Notes: generated by a model not told the origin, from the sequence alone. Shown: positions 53,502-61,818, counted from the first letter of the stretch. The stretch: DNA of 64,000 bases from Candidatus Woesearchaeota archaeon (GCA_030651135.1 JAUSCS010000006.1:318851-382850); one strand, 5' to 3'. Program-made: numbers and translations.

Positions 53502-55025
53502 ATGGACTTAAAAAAGCTAATTAACACTTTGCATCCTCTAGAAAGGAGAGTTCTGCCTTTTTTAGATAAATATAGCTATCTAAATGACTTAGTTAACATA
53601 ACTGGGCTTAAAGAAGTCGAAGTAATGCGCGCATTGCAATGGTTACAGAACAAAAACATAATAAAACTCTCAGAAGAGTCAAAAGAAGTGATAAATATCG
53701 ATGAAAATGGCAGAAAATACATTAAAGAAGGATTACCAGAGATTAAATTACTAAAATCGCTTAAAAAATCAGATTTAACATTAAATCAGGCAAAAGATAG
53801 AGCAAATTTGAGTAAAGACGAATTAAACATCTGTTTGGGCGTTTTAAGGAAGAAAGCAGCCATTTTTATCACAAAAGACAAGGACATTATAATAAAGCTT
53901 ATGGATCAAGGAAGGAAAATTCTTGATAATGGCAGCCTGGAAGAAATTTTCTTAAAAAACCAATTTCCCATCGAGCTTAAACTTTTAAAAGAAGAAGAGA
54001 GATTTGCTTTTGAAGAGCTTAAATCAAGAAGGAAAATATTAAAATTGGATCTTGTAAAAATTAAAAGAGCAGAGCTTACTGATACAGGCAAAAAAATTCT
54101 TGAAGCAGGGATTGATGTAGGAAATATACTTGACAGGCTAACCTCAGCAATGCTTAGAGACAGCTCTTGGAAAGAAAAGGAATTCAGAAGATATGACATC
54201 AAGATAAATGTTCCCTCTGTTTTCGGCGGAAGAAAGCAGCATTACAGAAGATTCCTGGATGAAGTGCGGCAGAAATTTCTTGCGCTAGGATTTACAGAGA
54301 TGTTCGGCCCCATAGTTGAAACAAATTTCTGGGACATGGATGCATTATTTATGCCGCAGTTCCACTCAGCCCGCGACATCCATTCCGCTTACCATATAAA
54401 AGATCCGAAATTTGCAAAGGATCTTCCAAAAGACCTTGTTGATAAAGTTAAGAAAGCGCATGAAAATGGATTTGGAACCGGAAGCAAAGGCTGGCAGTAT
54501 GAGTTTGATGTTAAATTAACAGCGCAGCATTTGCTTAGAACCCAGGGAACAGCTTTAAGCGCAAGAATGCTTGCTTCAGACCAGTTAAAAATTCCTGGAA
54601 AATATTTTGCAATTGCCCGCTGTTTTCGCCCTGATGTTGTTGATGCAACGCATTTGGCGGATTTTAACCAGGTTGAGGGCATCATAGCTGAAGAAGGCCT
54701 CAATATGAGGCATTTATTTGGCTTATTGAAGCTCTTTGCAAAAGAATTCGCAAACACAACAGAGATAAAGATAACGCCAGCTTATTTCCCATTCACAGAG
54801 CCTTCTGCAACATTATACGCAAAGCACCCTGAAATGGGATGGATCGAGCTTGGCGGCTCAGGAATCTTCCGCCCTGAAATGACAAAGCCGCTCGGAATAA
54901 ATGTTCCTGTCTTGGCATGGGGCATTGGAATTGACAGATTGGCAATGTTCAAGCTCGGAATAAAAGATATAAGAGAATTATTTTCGCATGATCTTGGATT
55001 TTTAAAAAAGGAGAAGATGGTATAA
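53502..55025 (+). CDS. pheS: Phenylalanyl-tRNA synthetase alpha subunit
   Basis: 507 residues, archaeal/eukaryotic type. Three winged helices form the N-terminus, then the class II core: motif 2 near AIARCFRPDVVDATHLADF, and motif 3 in LAWGIGIDRLAMFKLGI. Start 53502 lies ~28 bases after TATA ATTTTTATATATC. It overlaps pheT by one base. Confidence 0.95.
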   Translation: MDLKKLINTLHPLERRVLPFLDKYSYLNDLVNITGLKEVEVMRALQWLQNKNIIKLSEESKEVINIDENGRKYIKEGLPEIKLLKSLKKSDLTLNQAKDRANLSKDELNICLGVLRKKAAIFITKDKDIIIKLMDQGRKILDNGSLEEIFLKNQFPIELKLLKEEERFAFEELKSRRKILKLDLVKIKRAELTDTGKKILEAGIDVGNILDRLTSAMLRDSSWKEKEFRRYDIKINVPSVFGGRKQHYRRFLDEVRQKFLALGFTEMFGPIVETNFWDMDALFMPQFHSARDIHSAYHIKDPKFAKDLPKDLVDKVKKAHENGFGTGSKGWQYEFDVKLTAQHLLRTQGTALSARMLASDQLKIPGKYFAIARCFRPDVVDATHLADFNQVEGIIAEEGLNMRHLFGLLKLFAKEFANTTEIKITPAYFPFTEPSATLYAKHPEMGWIELGGSGIFRPEMTKPLGINVPVLAWGIGIDRLAMFKLGIKDIRELFSHDLGFLKKEKMV

Positions 55026-56686
55026 TGCCAACAATAACCTTTTCATTCAAAGACCTGCAGAAGCTTGCAGGGAAAAAGATCTCTGCAGAGGAGCTTTCAA
55101 AATTCATAGAATACGGAAAAGGCGAGCTTAAAAGCTATGATGAAAAAGAAGATGAAGTTTCAGTTGATTTTGATGACACCAATCTGCCATATTTATGGAG
55201 CGCAGAGGGGATTGCAAGATTGATTAAGGGGATTTCAGGAAAAGAGAAAGGAATTCCAAAATTAAAAATTGAAAAATCAAATTACAAGCTGGTTGTTGAC
55301 AGGAGCGTCAATAAGGTAAGGCCTTACATAGCCGCATTCGTTGCAAAAGGATGCAAGGTTGATGATTATTTGCTCAAGCAGATAATACAGCTGCAGGAAA
55401 AGCTCTGCGAAACTTACGGCAAGAAAAGGCAGAAACTCGCAGTCGGCCTTTATTCATATAAAAAGATAACTTTCCCGGTGATCTACAAGGCAACAGATCC
55501 TGAAAGCATAAAATTCATTCCCCTTGACTTCAGAAAGGAAATGACGCAGAGCGAGATATTGGAAGAGCATCCAAAAGGAAAAGAATATGCATGGATCCTG
55601 AAAGATTTTTCAAAATATCCTATTTTAATTGACTCTAAAAAAGAGGTTTTAAGCTTTCCTCCAATAATAAATTCCTCGCTTACAGGCAAGGTTGAGATCG
55701 GAGAAGAAGACCTGTTTTTTGAATGCACAGGCACAGACCTTGACTCAGTTAATCTGGCTGCAAACATATTTGCGCAGGCATTTTATGAGCGCGGATTTAA
55801 GATTTATTCTGTAAATATAAAATATCCCAATAAAACAATAAAAACACCTTTCATGTTCAATGAAACAATAAAAATAAAGAAAGAGCAGATAAAAGAAATG
55901 CTTGGCTTGGATCTGAAAGACAGCGAAGTTAAAGTGCTGGCTGAAAAAGCAGGCTATAATTTCAAAGGGTATAAAATAGAAATTCCATGCTATAGAAAAG
56001 ACATTCTGCATCCTGTTGATATTATTGAAGACATCGCAATAATGTATGGCTATGACAAGATCGGCGAGGAAAAGCTAAAAAGCTACACAATTGGAGAAAC
56101 AAAGGAAATAATAAATTTTGTTGATAAGATAAGAGAAATCATAATTGGCCTTGGCTATCAGGAAATAATGAGCCCCTTATTGTCAAACAAGGAAATTCTT
56201 TATGAGAAGATGAATATTAAGGATTTCGGAACAGTTGAGCTGGAAAATTACATGTCTGAAAATTACTCTGCTGTCAGAAGCTGGCTGCTGCCGATTTTGA
56301 TGGAGGTTTTAGCTAAGAACAAGCACATTGATTACCCGCAGAAGATCTTTGAGCAGGGCATTGTAACTGTAAGAAACAAAGAAGAGATAAAAGATTATGA
56401 AAGGATCGCAGTTTTAGCTGTCCATGACAAGGCTGATTTCACAGAGATAAAGCAGGTGTTTGATCATCTTTTTAGATGCCTCGGCTTGCAGTATGTTATT
56501 GAGGATGCTGATCATTCTTCTTTTATCGAAGGCAGAGTTGGCAGGATCTCTGTCAATGGCATTGCTGTTGCCTATATCGGAGAAGTGCATCCTGCTGTGC
56601 TGGGCAATTTCAACTTAGAGATGCCTGTTGTTGGGTTTGAGCTCAATATTACTGATCTGTTTGAAGCGATGAAGAAGAAAGAATAA
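55025..56686 (+). CDS. pheT: Phenylalanyl-tRNA synthetase beta subunit
   Basis: 553 residues, the short archaeal form: B3/B4 editing domain (~110-270), B5 (IKKEQIKEMLGLDLKDSEVK, with HPVDIIEDIAIMYGYDKI) and the inactive class II-like fold (MSPLLSNKEILYEK to the GEVHPAVLGNFNLE end). The last ~28 bases (GTTTGAAGCGATGAAGAAGA to the stop) are duplicated at 57339-57370, after the next gene. Confidence 0.95.
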   Translation: MPTITFSFKDLQKLAGKKISAEELSKFIEYGKGELKSYDEKEDEVSVDFDDTNLPYLWSAEGIARLIKGISGKEKGIPKLKIEKSNYKLVVDRSVNKVRPYIAAFVAKGCKVDDYLLKQIIQLQEKLCETYGKKRQKLAVGLYSYKKITFPVIYKATDPESIKFIPLDFRKEMTQSEILEEHPKGKEYAWILKDFSKYPILIDSKKEVLSFPPIINSSLTGKVEIGEEDLFFECTGTDLDSVNLAANIFAQAFYERGFKIYSVNIKYPNKTIKTPFMFNETIKIKKEQIKEMLGLDLKDSEVKVLAEKAGYNFKGYKIEIPCYRKDILHPVDIIEDIAIMYGYDKIGEEKLKSYTIGETKEIINFVDKIREIIIGLGYQEIMSPLLSNKEILYEKMNIKDFGTVELENYMSENYSAVRSWLLPILMEVLAKNKHIDYPQKIFEQGIVTVRNKEEIKDYERIAVLAVHDKADFTEIKQVFDHLFRCLGLQYVIEDADHSSFIEGRVGRISVNGIAVAYIGEVHPAVLGNFNLEMPVVGFELNITDLFEAMKKKE

Positions 56687-56690
56687 TGGC
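56659..56690 (+). repeat. pheT 3'-end direct repeat, copy 1
   Basis: Codes for FEAMKKKE plus stop in pheT. It matches 57339-57370 at 30 of 32 positions, spaced exactly 680 bases. Confidence 0.85.
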
Positions 56691-56730
56691 AATCTTATCA
56701 AAACATTAAAATACCATAAGGCGTTCAGAG

Positions 56731-57333
56731 ATGGAATCATTGAAAAGTAAACAATTATGGGAAGAATTTTTTAAAGATTTTTGTGAAGAATGTAAAGAAC
56801 TTTATAAAATCAAGGGATTTACTTATAGCATTCCTAAGGAAGAGCATATTCGTTCTGCATTATACTCTTTCTTGAAAACAAAAGGATGTAAGATGGAAGT
56901 GGAGTCTGACTTTTTTGAAGGATATAGAAAGGATGGTTACCCGAAACAAGCAGGTGAATATGATATTAGAATAATATCTCCATTTTCATCAGTTATTGAA
57001 ATAAAAAGGGCTTCTGCATTAAAAGATTGGCAAAACGGTTATTCGGATTTTTTAGAAAAGTGGAGAGATGATATTAAGAAGCTAGAAAAAATAGGAAAAT
57101 TAGCTCCTACCACTCCAAAAACTGAAGAAGATTGGAATAAAATAAACCGTAAAAGTGAAAAATGTTTTGTATTGATTACATTTTCAAATAAGCCCCTTTA
57201 TGACAACTTAAAAAAGAAGAGCATCGATGAGTTCAATTCAAATCTAAATGGTTTTGACCTTATTGAACATTTTGAAGAAGAGAACATTGGTGAAGAAATA
57301 GCTTGTGATCTTTTTATTTGGACGAAAAAATGA
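56731..57333 (+). CDS. PD-(D/E)xK nuclease-like protein in a pheT insertion
   Basis: 200 residues. GEYDIRIISPFSSVIEIKRAS supplies Asp and E-x-K of the restriction-nuclease core (~residues 77-95). A helical N-terminus and long charged helices surround it. The gene is the only content of a 680-base segment framed by the pheT tail duplication. Codon use is AT-richer than pheT. A nuclease role is inferred from the motif alone. Confidence 0.6.
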   Translation: MESLKSKQLWEEFFKDFCEECKELYKIKGFTYSIPKEEHIRSALYSFLKTKGCKMEVESDFFEGYRKDGYPKQAGEYDIRIISPFSSVIEIKRASALKDWQNGYSDFLEKWRDDIKKLEKIGKLAPTTPKTEEDWNKINRKSEKCFVLITFSNKPLYDNLKKKSIDEFNSNLNGFDLIEHFEEENIGEEIACDLFIWTKK

Positions 57334-57338
57334 ATATG

Positions 57339-57370
57339 GTTTGAAGCGATGAAAAAGAAAGAATAATGAC
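57339..57370 (+). repeat. pheT 3'-end direct repeat, copy 2
   Basis: GTTTGAAGCGATGAAAAAGA followed by AAGAATAATGAC; differs from copy 1 by two bases, one of them in the Lys codons. Confidence 0.85.
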
Positions 57371-57658
57371 CTTCACCTAATTTTTGCTAAACGGTTACGC
57401 TTTGCTTCACCTAAATTTTTGCCAACTATAACTAGCTGGGAGGTTCATATTCTAAAATTGCTTAATTCAATTTACTAAATTATGATCCTCTTCAAACTTA
57501 ATAGTCATTATAAGAGTTTATATCGTATATAGATATACAATGGGCTTATAGCTACCATTAAAGAATTTATGATGGTGATTTATACTTCCGTCTACAAATA
57601 TTAAAATGATAACATTTATATATAAGATAATATCTTGTGCCTTGTGGAGGGGGTATTT
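57371..57658. other. Spacer with repeat backbone and promoter of the micro-HTH operon
   Basis: The reverse-strand AAATTTAGG...ACCGTTTAGC backbone lies at 57377-57418. TATA ACATTTATATATAAG is at about 57611-57625. GTGGAGGGGG precedes the ATG at 57659. No gene seen. Confidence 0.6.
57377..57418 (-). repeat. Dispersed repeat backbone, copy E
   Basis: Reverse strand reads AAATTTAGG, a short TGAAGCAAAGCGTA hairpin-like insert, then ACCGTTTAGCAAAAATTAG. It is closest to 15550-15592. Confidence 0.75.
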
Positions 57659-57829
57659 ATGGATGAAAAAATATTGAATGAGCTGAAAGAAATAAAAAAA
57701 TTGATGTGTTTTCAATTACTGGCATCAGGTGTTACTCCCAAAGGGATAGCCAAGATGTTGGGTCTATCAGAGAAAAGAGTTAGGAATATGTTTCCGGTGA
57801 AAGAGATTAGAGGAGATAATCATGAATAA
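57659..57829 (+). CDS. Micro-HTH protein A
   Basis: 56 residues. Helix 1 is ILNELKEIKKLMCFQLLASG, and the HTH is TPKGIAKMLGLSEKRVRNMF. It starts the seven-member array, with GGAGGGGG before the ATG. The TPKGIAKMLGLS core is similar to sigma-region-4 or Trp-repressor HTH units. The C-terminal PVKEIRGDNHE lacks the lysine tail of its siblings. It overlaps the next gene by 8 bases. Confidence 0.8.
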   Translation: MDEKILNELKEIKKLMCFQLLASGVTPKGIAKMLGLSEKRVRNMFPVKEIRGDNHE

Positions 57830-58031
57830 TGAAAAAGAGATTATCGAAAAACTGAACCTGTTAGTTAAACTTAGTGCTGCTAATTTAGCTACAGGTAAGG
57901 ACTTTAAAGAGCAGGTTAGGCTACTATCATCGGTAGGATTATCACCAAAAGACATTGCAGATGTACTAGGCAAAACACCCAATAATGTCAGTGTTACATT
58001 AAATTATCTTAAAAAAATTAAAAAGGTGTGA
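57822..58031 (+). CDS. Micro-HTH protein B
   Basis: 69 residues. The N-terminal helix NEKEIIEKLNLLVKLSAAN is followed by LSPKDIADVLGKTPNNVSVT, the best-preserved HTH of the array (recognition helix PNNVSVTLNYL). The C-terminus KKIKKV is basic. It begins before the stop of protein A. Confidence 0.8.
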   Translation: MNNEKEIIEKLNLLVKLSAANLATGKDFKEQVRLLSSVGLSPKDIADVLGKTPNNVSVTLNYLKKIKKV

Positions 58032-58034
58032 AAA

Positions 58035-58223
58035 ATGGATGAAAAACAGTTTAAGAAATTGTCATCAGACTTAGATGCTATCAAGAAGCTATTGGTGCTA
58101 TTGTTAAAAAAATATGAAGTAAAAGGCGATTTAATAGCCAAAGCATTAGGTGTATCAGAAGGAAGATTAAGTCAAATTTTCCCTCAAAAGAAATATAAGA
58201 AAGGAGGAGCAAAAAATGCCTAA
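58035..58223 (+). CDS. Micro-HTH protein C
   Basis: 62 residues. LSSDLDAIKKLLVLLLKKYE is the leading helix, and KGDLIAKALGVSEGRLSQIF the HTH. The tail PQKKYKKGGAKNA is strongly basic. It starts 3 bases after B ends and overlaps D by 8 bases. Positions IAKxLGxS are shared with A. Confidence 0.8.
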   Translation: MDEKQFKKLSSDLDAIKKLLVLLLKKYEVKGDLIAKALGVSEGRLSQIFPQKKYKKGGAKNA

Positions 58224-58404
58224 AAAAATTAAAGATAACGAAAAACGTTTAGAAACAATAGAATACCTATTAGCAGGAATCTTGCTTGGAAAAAAGCCAA
58301 ATATCAAAGAAGTTTCAAAAATAATAGGATGCTCAGATAATGTTTTAACAAAGCTTTACCCTGAAAAAAAGGTGAAAAAAAGTGGCGGAAAAAATAAGAA
58401 GTGA
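58216..58404 (+). CDS. Micro-HTH protein D
   Basis: 62 residues. NEKRLETIEYLLAGILLGKK, then NIKEVSKIIGCSDNVLTKLY, then PEKKVKKSGGKNKK. Same plan as C (FPxKK/YPEKK plus KSGGKNKK tail). GGAGG lies in the coding end of C, so translation is coupled. Confidence 0.8.
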   Translation: MPKKIKDNEKRLETIEYLLAGILLGKKPNIKEVSKIIGCSDNVLTKLYPEKKVKKSGGKNKK

Positions 58405-58615
58405 AAGGGAATTGCTTGAATCTATAGAACATAAACTGGATAAGCTAATTGGAGTCACCGCTATACAAGGTAAGGAAGATAAACTACGGGCTAAGATTTT
58501 AAAGTCTTTAGGTTTTAAATACAGAGAAATAAGCGAACTCACAGGAATCGCTGAAGGAACATTGAAAATATGGGATCATCGATCTAAAAAGGGAGGAAAA
58601 AATGCCAAAAATTGA
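58382..58615 (+). CDS. Micro-HTH protein E
   Basis: 77 residues from a GTG start within gene D (23-base overlap). SERELLESIEHKLDKLIGV leads, then a longer linker and LGFKYREISELTGIAEGTLK as the HTH. The tail is RSKKGGKNAKN. It is the member with the largest overlap and the only non-ATG start. Confidence 0.75.
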   Translation: MAEKIRSERELLESIEHKLDKLIGVTAIQGKEDKLRAKILKSLGFKYREISELTGIAEGTLKIWDHRSKKGGKNAKN

Positions 58616-58778
58616 AAAGAATGAGAAAGAAATTCTTGAAGATATCAAAAATCTACTCATTTTGCAGTTAGCTAAAACAGGTGCTACAGATGAAGAAGTT
58701 GCAAAGGCCTTAAATTGTGGTACTAGTACACTTAGAAAGAAGGTTTCTTTTGCAGGGAATAAGAAGAAAAATGGATAA
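58602..58778 (+). CDS. Micro-HTH protein F
   Basis: 58 residues. NEKEILEDIKNLLILQLAKT, then ATDEEVAKALNCGTSTLRKK, then a GNKKKNG tail. GGGAGGAAAA precedes the ATG. Too short for ordinary ORF cut-offs, but it follows the same plan and keeps the 14-base overlap with E. Confidence 0.75.
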   Translation: MPKIEKNEKEILEDIKNLLILQLAKTGATDEEVAKALNCGTSTLRKKVSFAGNKKKNG

Positions 58779-59019
58779 CGAAGAACTAGTAAAAATCAGA
58801 CTATTATTAGAATCCTTGGTTAAGAGGCAAACTGCCAAAGACCTTAAAGAATTACCTTCTAACGAAAAAAGAATCTACGAGTTAACTGGCAAAATTGGGC
58901 AAACTGAGATGGTTAAGAAATTAAAAATTAGCTCTAAGACCATTTCAAAAGCCTGGAAAAATTTGGAAGAAAAGGGATTACTTAAAAAAGAAGGTTCCAA
59001 ATATAAAAAAATGATGTAA
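58771..59019 (+). CDS. Micro-HTH protein G
   Basis: 82 residues. EELVKIRLLLESLVKRQTAK leads, then a winged-helix-like part: GQTEMVKKLKISSKTISKAW, NLEEKGLLKKEGSKYKKM. It is the most divergent member and looks more like an ordinary wHTH. The start overlaps F by 8 bases and the stop is one base from the HEPN start. Confidence 0.75.
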   Translation: MDNEELVKIRLLLESLVKRQTAKDLKELPSNEKRIYELTGKIGQTEMVKKLKISSKTISKAWKNLEEKGLLKKEGSKYKKMM

Positions 59020-59020
59020 A

Positions 59021-59815
59021 ATGGTAGTTGACTCCAAAACATTAAAGGATAATGCAATTACATTATTAGAAAAAGCTACAAGAGCAAAAAAGATATTGCA
59101 AAAAGCAGACGGAAAAAGAAACTATAAAGAAATTGCAAAATTGTTAAAAATTAATGAAAAGACTATTAGCCCAATTCTTAGCTTAGCAAAAGACTTGGGA
59201 TTCGCAGAAAAAATTAAAGCTGGAATTTACAAAAAGATAACTTCAAATATGAAGTACATACCTGAAGTAAAAAATTCTCAGAAAAATACTGATCCACTTG
59301 CTAGTAAAGTGAAAAGAAAGGCTGATAAAGTGAATAATGACCCCAAATTTGTAAAATCCTTGCCGAAATGCGTTTCTGGAGGGCATGACTTTTTGTCTTT
59401 GACTACGAAAATGAAAGATGCATATGAACTACTTTATCTTACCGAGAATTTCCTCCGAGAAATAATCAGGCAAGTTTTATCAAAGTATCCAGATTGGTGG
59501 AATAAAAGGGTTCCTCCTGATGTAATATCTAATGTTCAAAAAGAAAAGGATAGGGCCAAATACAATGATGCCTCAAAAAAAGACGAATTGGAATACACCC
59601 ATTTAGGTGACTTAAACAAGATTATCCTTGATAATAAAAATTGGAAAGAATTCCAACCATTCCTCAATACTAAAGATAAAACTAAATTATCTACTAAATT
59701 AACAGAAGCGATCCCAATGAGAAACGCGGTTGGTCATTGTATACCTCTAAGAGCGGGCGATGATCAGAGATATGCCGAAATGAGATTCAAAGATATTCTT
59801 AGCTTGTTTAAATAA
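59021..59815 (+). CDS. wHTH plus HEPN ribonuclease, effector of the micro-HTH operon
   Basis: 264 residues. Residues ~5-75 are a winged helix (NYKEIAKLLKINEKTISPIL). Residues ~125-264 are a Swt1/DUF4145-like HEPN domain: AYELLYLTENFLREIIRQVL, WWNKRVPPDVISNVQ and EAIPMRNAVGHCIPL, the last containing the catalytic R-N-x-x-x-H. HEPN RNases cleave RNA in toxin-antitoxin and abortive-infection systems. It is the last gene of the array, so its expression depends on all seven micro-HTH genes. This is the only member with a plausible catalytic site. Confidence 0.8.
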   Translation: MVVDSKTLKDNAITLLEKATRAKKILQKADGKRNYKEIAKLLKINEKTISPILSLAKDLGFAEKIKAGIYKKITSNMKYIPEVKNSQKNTDPLASKVKRKADKVNNDPKFVKSLPKCVSGGHDFLSLTTKMKDAYELLYLTENFLREIIRQVLSKYPDWWNKRVPPDVISNVQKEKDRAKYNDASKKDELEYTHLGDLNKIILDNKNWKEFQPFLNTKDKTKLSTKLTEAIPMRNAVGHCIPLRAGDDQRYAEMRFKDILSLFK

Positions 59816-59836
59816 TTCTTGAAAAATTATATAACT

Positions 59837-59940
59837 GAACTCCCTCCAGTCCTAACGGACATCTAGTCTGCTATGCAGAAATCTATTAGTAGGCAAAAAC
59901 TACGGCACCAATCGGACTTTCAGCACTAAGAAAACTTCTC
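59837..59940 (-). repeat. Dispersed terminal-repeat element, copy F
   Basis: GAACTCCCTCC (59837-59847), TAGTCTGCTATGCAGAAAT (59864-59882, 16/19 to reverse complement of 15980-15998) and the 46-base core 59895-59940 matching 8913-8958 reversed at 41/46. Ends the micro-HTH region, nine bases before eL14's stop. Confidence 0.8.
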
Positions 59941-59948
59941 AGATCGTT

Positions 59949-60368
59949 TCACTCTTTTGTTTTCTCTTCTTTCTTTGCCTTGGGTTTTGCTTCTTCAATT
60001 ACCATTTCTTTTACCTTCTTCTCAGCCTTCGGCTTTTTAGCTTCTTTCTTAGCAGGTTTCTTCCCTTCTTTTGCTGCTGCCTTTTCCTTTCCCCTTAGCT
60101 TCTTCGGCTTCTCTGTTTTCTGCTTTGGCTTTGTTGTTATCACTTCAATACCTAATTCCTTGAACACTTTAACAACATCATCATGCGAAGCATTTTTCTC
60201 TATTTTTAGAATCTGGCTTAATGGCTCCAAATGAAGGATATTGCACTTCCTTCTCCTTGTTTCGCCGTCAATCAGAACAAACCTACCTTCTAGAATATCT
60301 ACAACAACACACTTCAGGCCAGCATCCCTTCCTGCCAGCTTCACACATAATCTTCCGATTTCAAACAT
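59949..60368 (-). CDS. rpl14e: Ribosomal protein eL14
   Basis: 139 residues from MFEIGRLCVKLAGRDAGLKC, placed after GGAGG. The KOW-type eL14 core ends near residue 85; a Lys/Pro/Ala-rich tail (KPKKLRGKEKAAAKEGK...) extends it. eL14 is archaeal/eukaryotic and binds 23S rRNA. In-frame upstream codons precede the ribosome-binding site. Confidence 0.92.
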   Translation of the reverse strand: MFEIGRLCVKLAGRDAGLKCVVVDILEGRFVLIDGETRRRKCNILHLEPLSQILKIEKNASHDDVVKVFKELGIEVITTKPKQKTEKPKKLRGKEKAAAKEGKKPAKKEAKKPKAEKKVKEMVIEEAKPKAKKEEKTKE

Positions 60369-60428
60369 TTTTTCCTCCGATCTCCCTTCTAAGGAATATG
60401 TCGCCAATATTCCAGGAGATTTCTCTGT

Positions 60429-60701
60429 TTAGTCTTTAATACTCTCTTTTATCTTTAAGCGCATGCATCCTGAGCAAAGCATTCCGCCATACGGCCTTTC
60501 CGGCCTTTTCTTACTTTTTCCCATCTGCTTCATCTTGAAAGGCAGTTCCCTAGGAACGCCGCTAAGAACAGTTCCGCAGCCGGCGCAATGCGCCTTAGAT
60601 GGCTTTCGCCTTCTGTAGTGGAGCACAGTCTTTCCGCCAGGCGTTTTTACAAAAACCCTTCTGAATGTCCTTGACTTTGTTTTTCCTTCTCTGATTGTCA
60701 T
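60429..60701 (-). CDS. rpl34e: Ribosomal protein eL34
   Basis: 90 residues: TIREGKTKSRTFRRVFVKTPGG, zinc ligands CAGC and CSGC, and RPERPYGGMLC, all conserved in eL34. Archaeal/eukaryotic ribosome marker. Next to eL14, as in many archaeal clusters. Confidence 0.93.
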   Translation of the reverse strand: MTIREGKTKSRTFRRVFVKTPGGKTVLHYRRRKPSKAHCAGCGTVLSGVPRELPFKMKQMGKSKKRPERPYGGMLCSGCMRLKIKESIKD

Positions 60702-60749
60702 ATTGATCAATCAAGAGAAATAAGGGTTCATTTAAAAAGGTTGTGGTGC

Positions 60750-61304
60750 CTATTTCCTTAATTTCACATACCCGATCCAGACCAACACAATCAAAACAAT
60801 ACCTAGTTCTATGAATCTCAGCAGATCAGGCATGCTGCCCCAATACCTTATTGTGCCGTAAATAACGCTCAAGATTCCGCCGCCCATCAGGCCTGAGCTG
60901 ACAGAAGCCAAATTCAACACAATTCCGCCGACAATAATTGCAGCCAAGCCGATGATCAATGTAATTATAAACACATTTCTGTTGTATATTTCGTTGCTGT
61001 CCATAAATTTCTTGTCGCACATTTCGCAGTAATAAGATTCAATGCATCCTTTATCATCATAATTGGCCAATAAGTTGCCCTTCTTTTCATTGCAGTCATT
61101 TGTCAAGTTTTCATCGGGTGCCACATAACTGCAGTTAAAATTGCAGTCGGGTTTTGTTTCTAAATAAGGCCTTGGAAATTCCCTTCCTTTGCAGAAATCA
61201 TCATATTTCGGGCTTTTGTAGAAAGTAGCGATCCCATAGCCTACAAAAAGAGCAAAGATTATTGCAATGCCGATCGCCAGCAGAACTTGTTTAACCTTTG
61301 ACAT
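60750..61304 (-). CDS. Four-TM protein with Cys-rich external loop
   Basis: 184 residues. TM1 at ~8-27; a ~75-residue loop with about nine Cys (DFCKGREF, CNFNCSY, DCNEKKG, CIESYYCEMCDKKF); TM2-4 from ~110 to 182. The Cys spacing suggests disulphides or metal binding outside the cell. It resembles small conserved archaeal membrane proteins of unknown function. Located between eL34 and the Nudix gene. Confidence 0.65.
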   Translation of the reverse strand: MSKVKQVLLAIGIAIIFALFVGYGIATFYKSPKYDDFCKGREFPRPYLETKPDCNFNCSYVAPDENLTNDCNEKKGNLLANYDDKGCIESYYCEMCDKKFMDSNEIYNRNVFIITLIIGLAAIIVGGIVLNLASVSSGLMGGGILSVIYGTIRYWGSMPDLLRFIELGIVLIVLVWIGYVKLRK

Positions 61305-61401
61305 AGGGCATATTATGACTATGTTACTTATAAACTTTTCTTTAAGTTATCGTATCGATGGGCCTGCGAAGCGACTGATAATCTGACACAGAACCCGAAA
61401 A

Positions 61402-61818
61402 TCACTTGCTAAGATAGCTTACGAATGCCTGAATTAAATTATCAATAAGATTATACTTTTTGTATTCATTTGGATTGATCCAAAGGTATTCTTCATGATC
61501 TTCGCTTAGCGTAATTTTATCTGAGTCAGCGAAACATTCAAAAAAGGTTCCAACAATTTGCCACTGCTCACCTCTAATATTGGGCCTCCATTCATTTACA
61601 AAAAAGGGCCTTCCGATTTTAACATTCAGTCCCGTCTCTTCTTTAATTTCTCTCAATAAACTTTCATCAAATCGTTGACAAGGTTCAACGCGACCGCCAA
61701 CAACATCGAATTTTCCTATATTTGATCCATCACTATATTTTGAAGACTCTTTAAGTAAAAGCACTTTTCCATTATGAACTATGAACGCTTTTGTAGCGGC
61801 AAACATTTTATCAACCAT
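61402..61818 (-). CDS. Nudix hydrolase
   Basis: 138 residues from MVDKMFAATKAFIV. The Nudix box is GGRVEPCQRFDESLLREIKE followed by ETGL, giving Gx5Ex7REUxEExGU. Such enzymes hydrolyse NDP-X compounds, for example damaged nucleotides. The frame extends upstream to 61881 but the start is unclear; 61818 fits homologue length. Isolated between core genes. Confidence 0.8.
   Translation of the reverse strand: MVDKMFAATKAFIVHNGKVLLLKESSKYSDGSNIGKFDVVGGRVEPCQRFDESLLREIKEETGLNVKIGRPFFVNEWRPNIRGEQWQIVGTFFECFADSDKITLSEDHEEYLWINPNEYKKYNLIDNLIQAFVSYLSK

Noticed and set aside
57659-59019. CRISPR-like or tandem-duplicated DNA array
   Set aside because: The similarity between the small HTH genes is only at the protein-pattern level; the DNA has no regular repeat.
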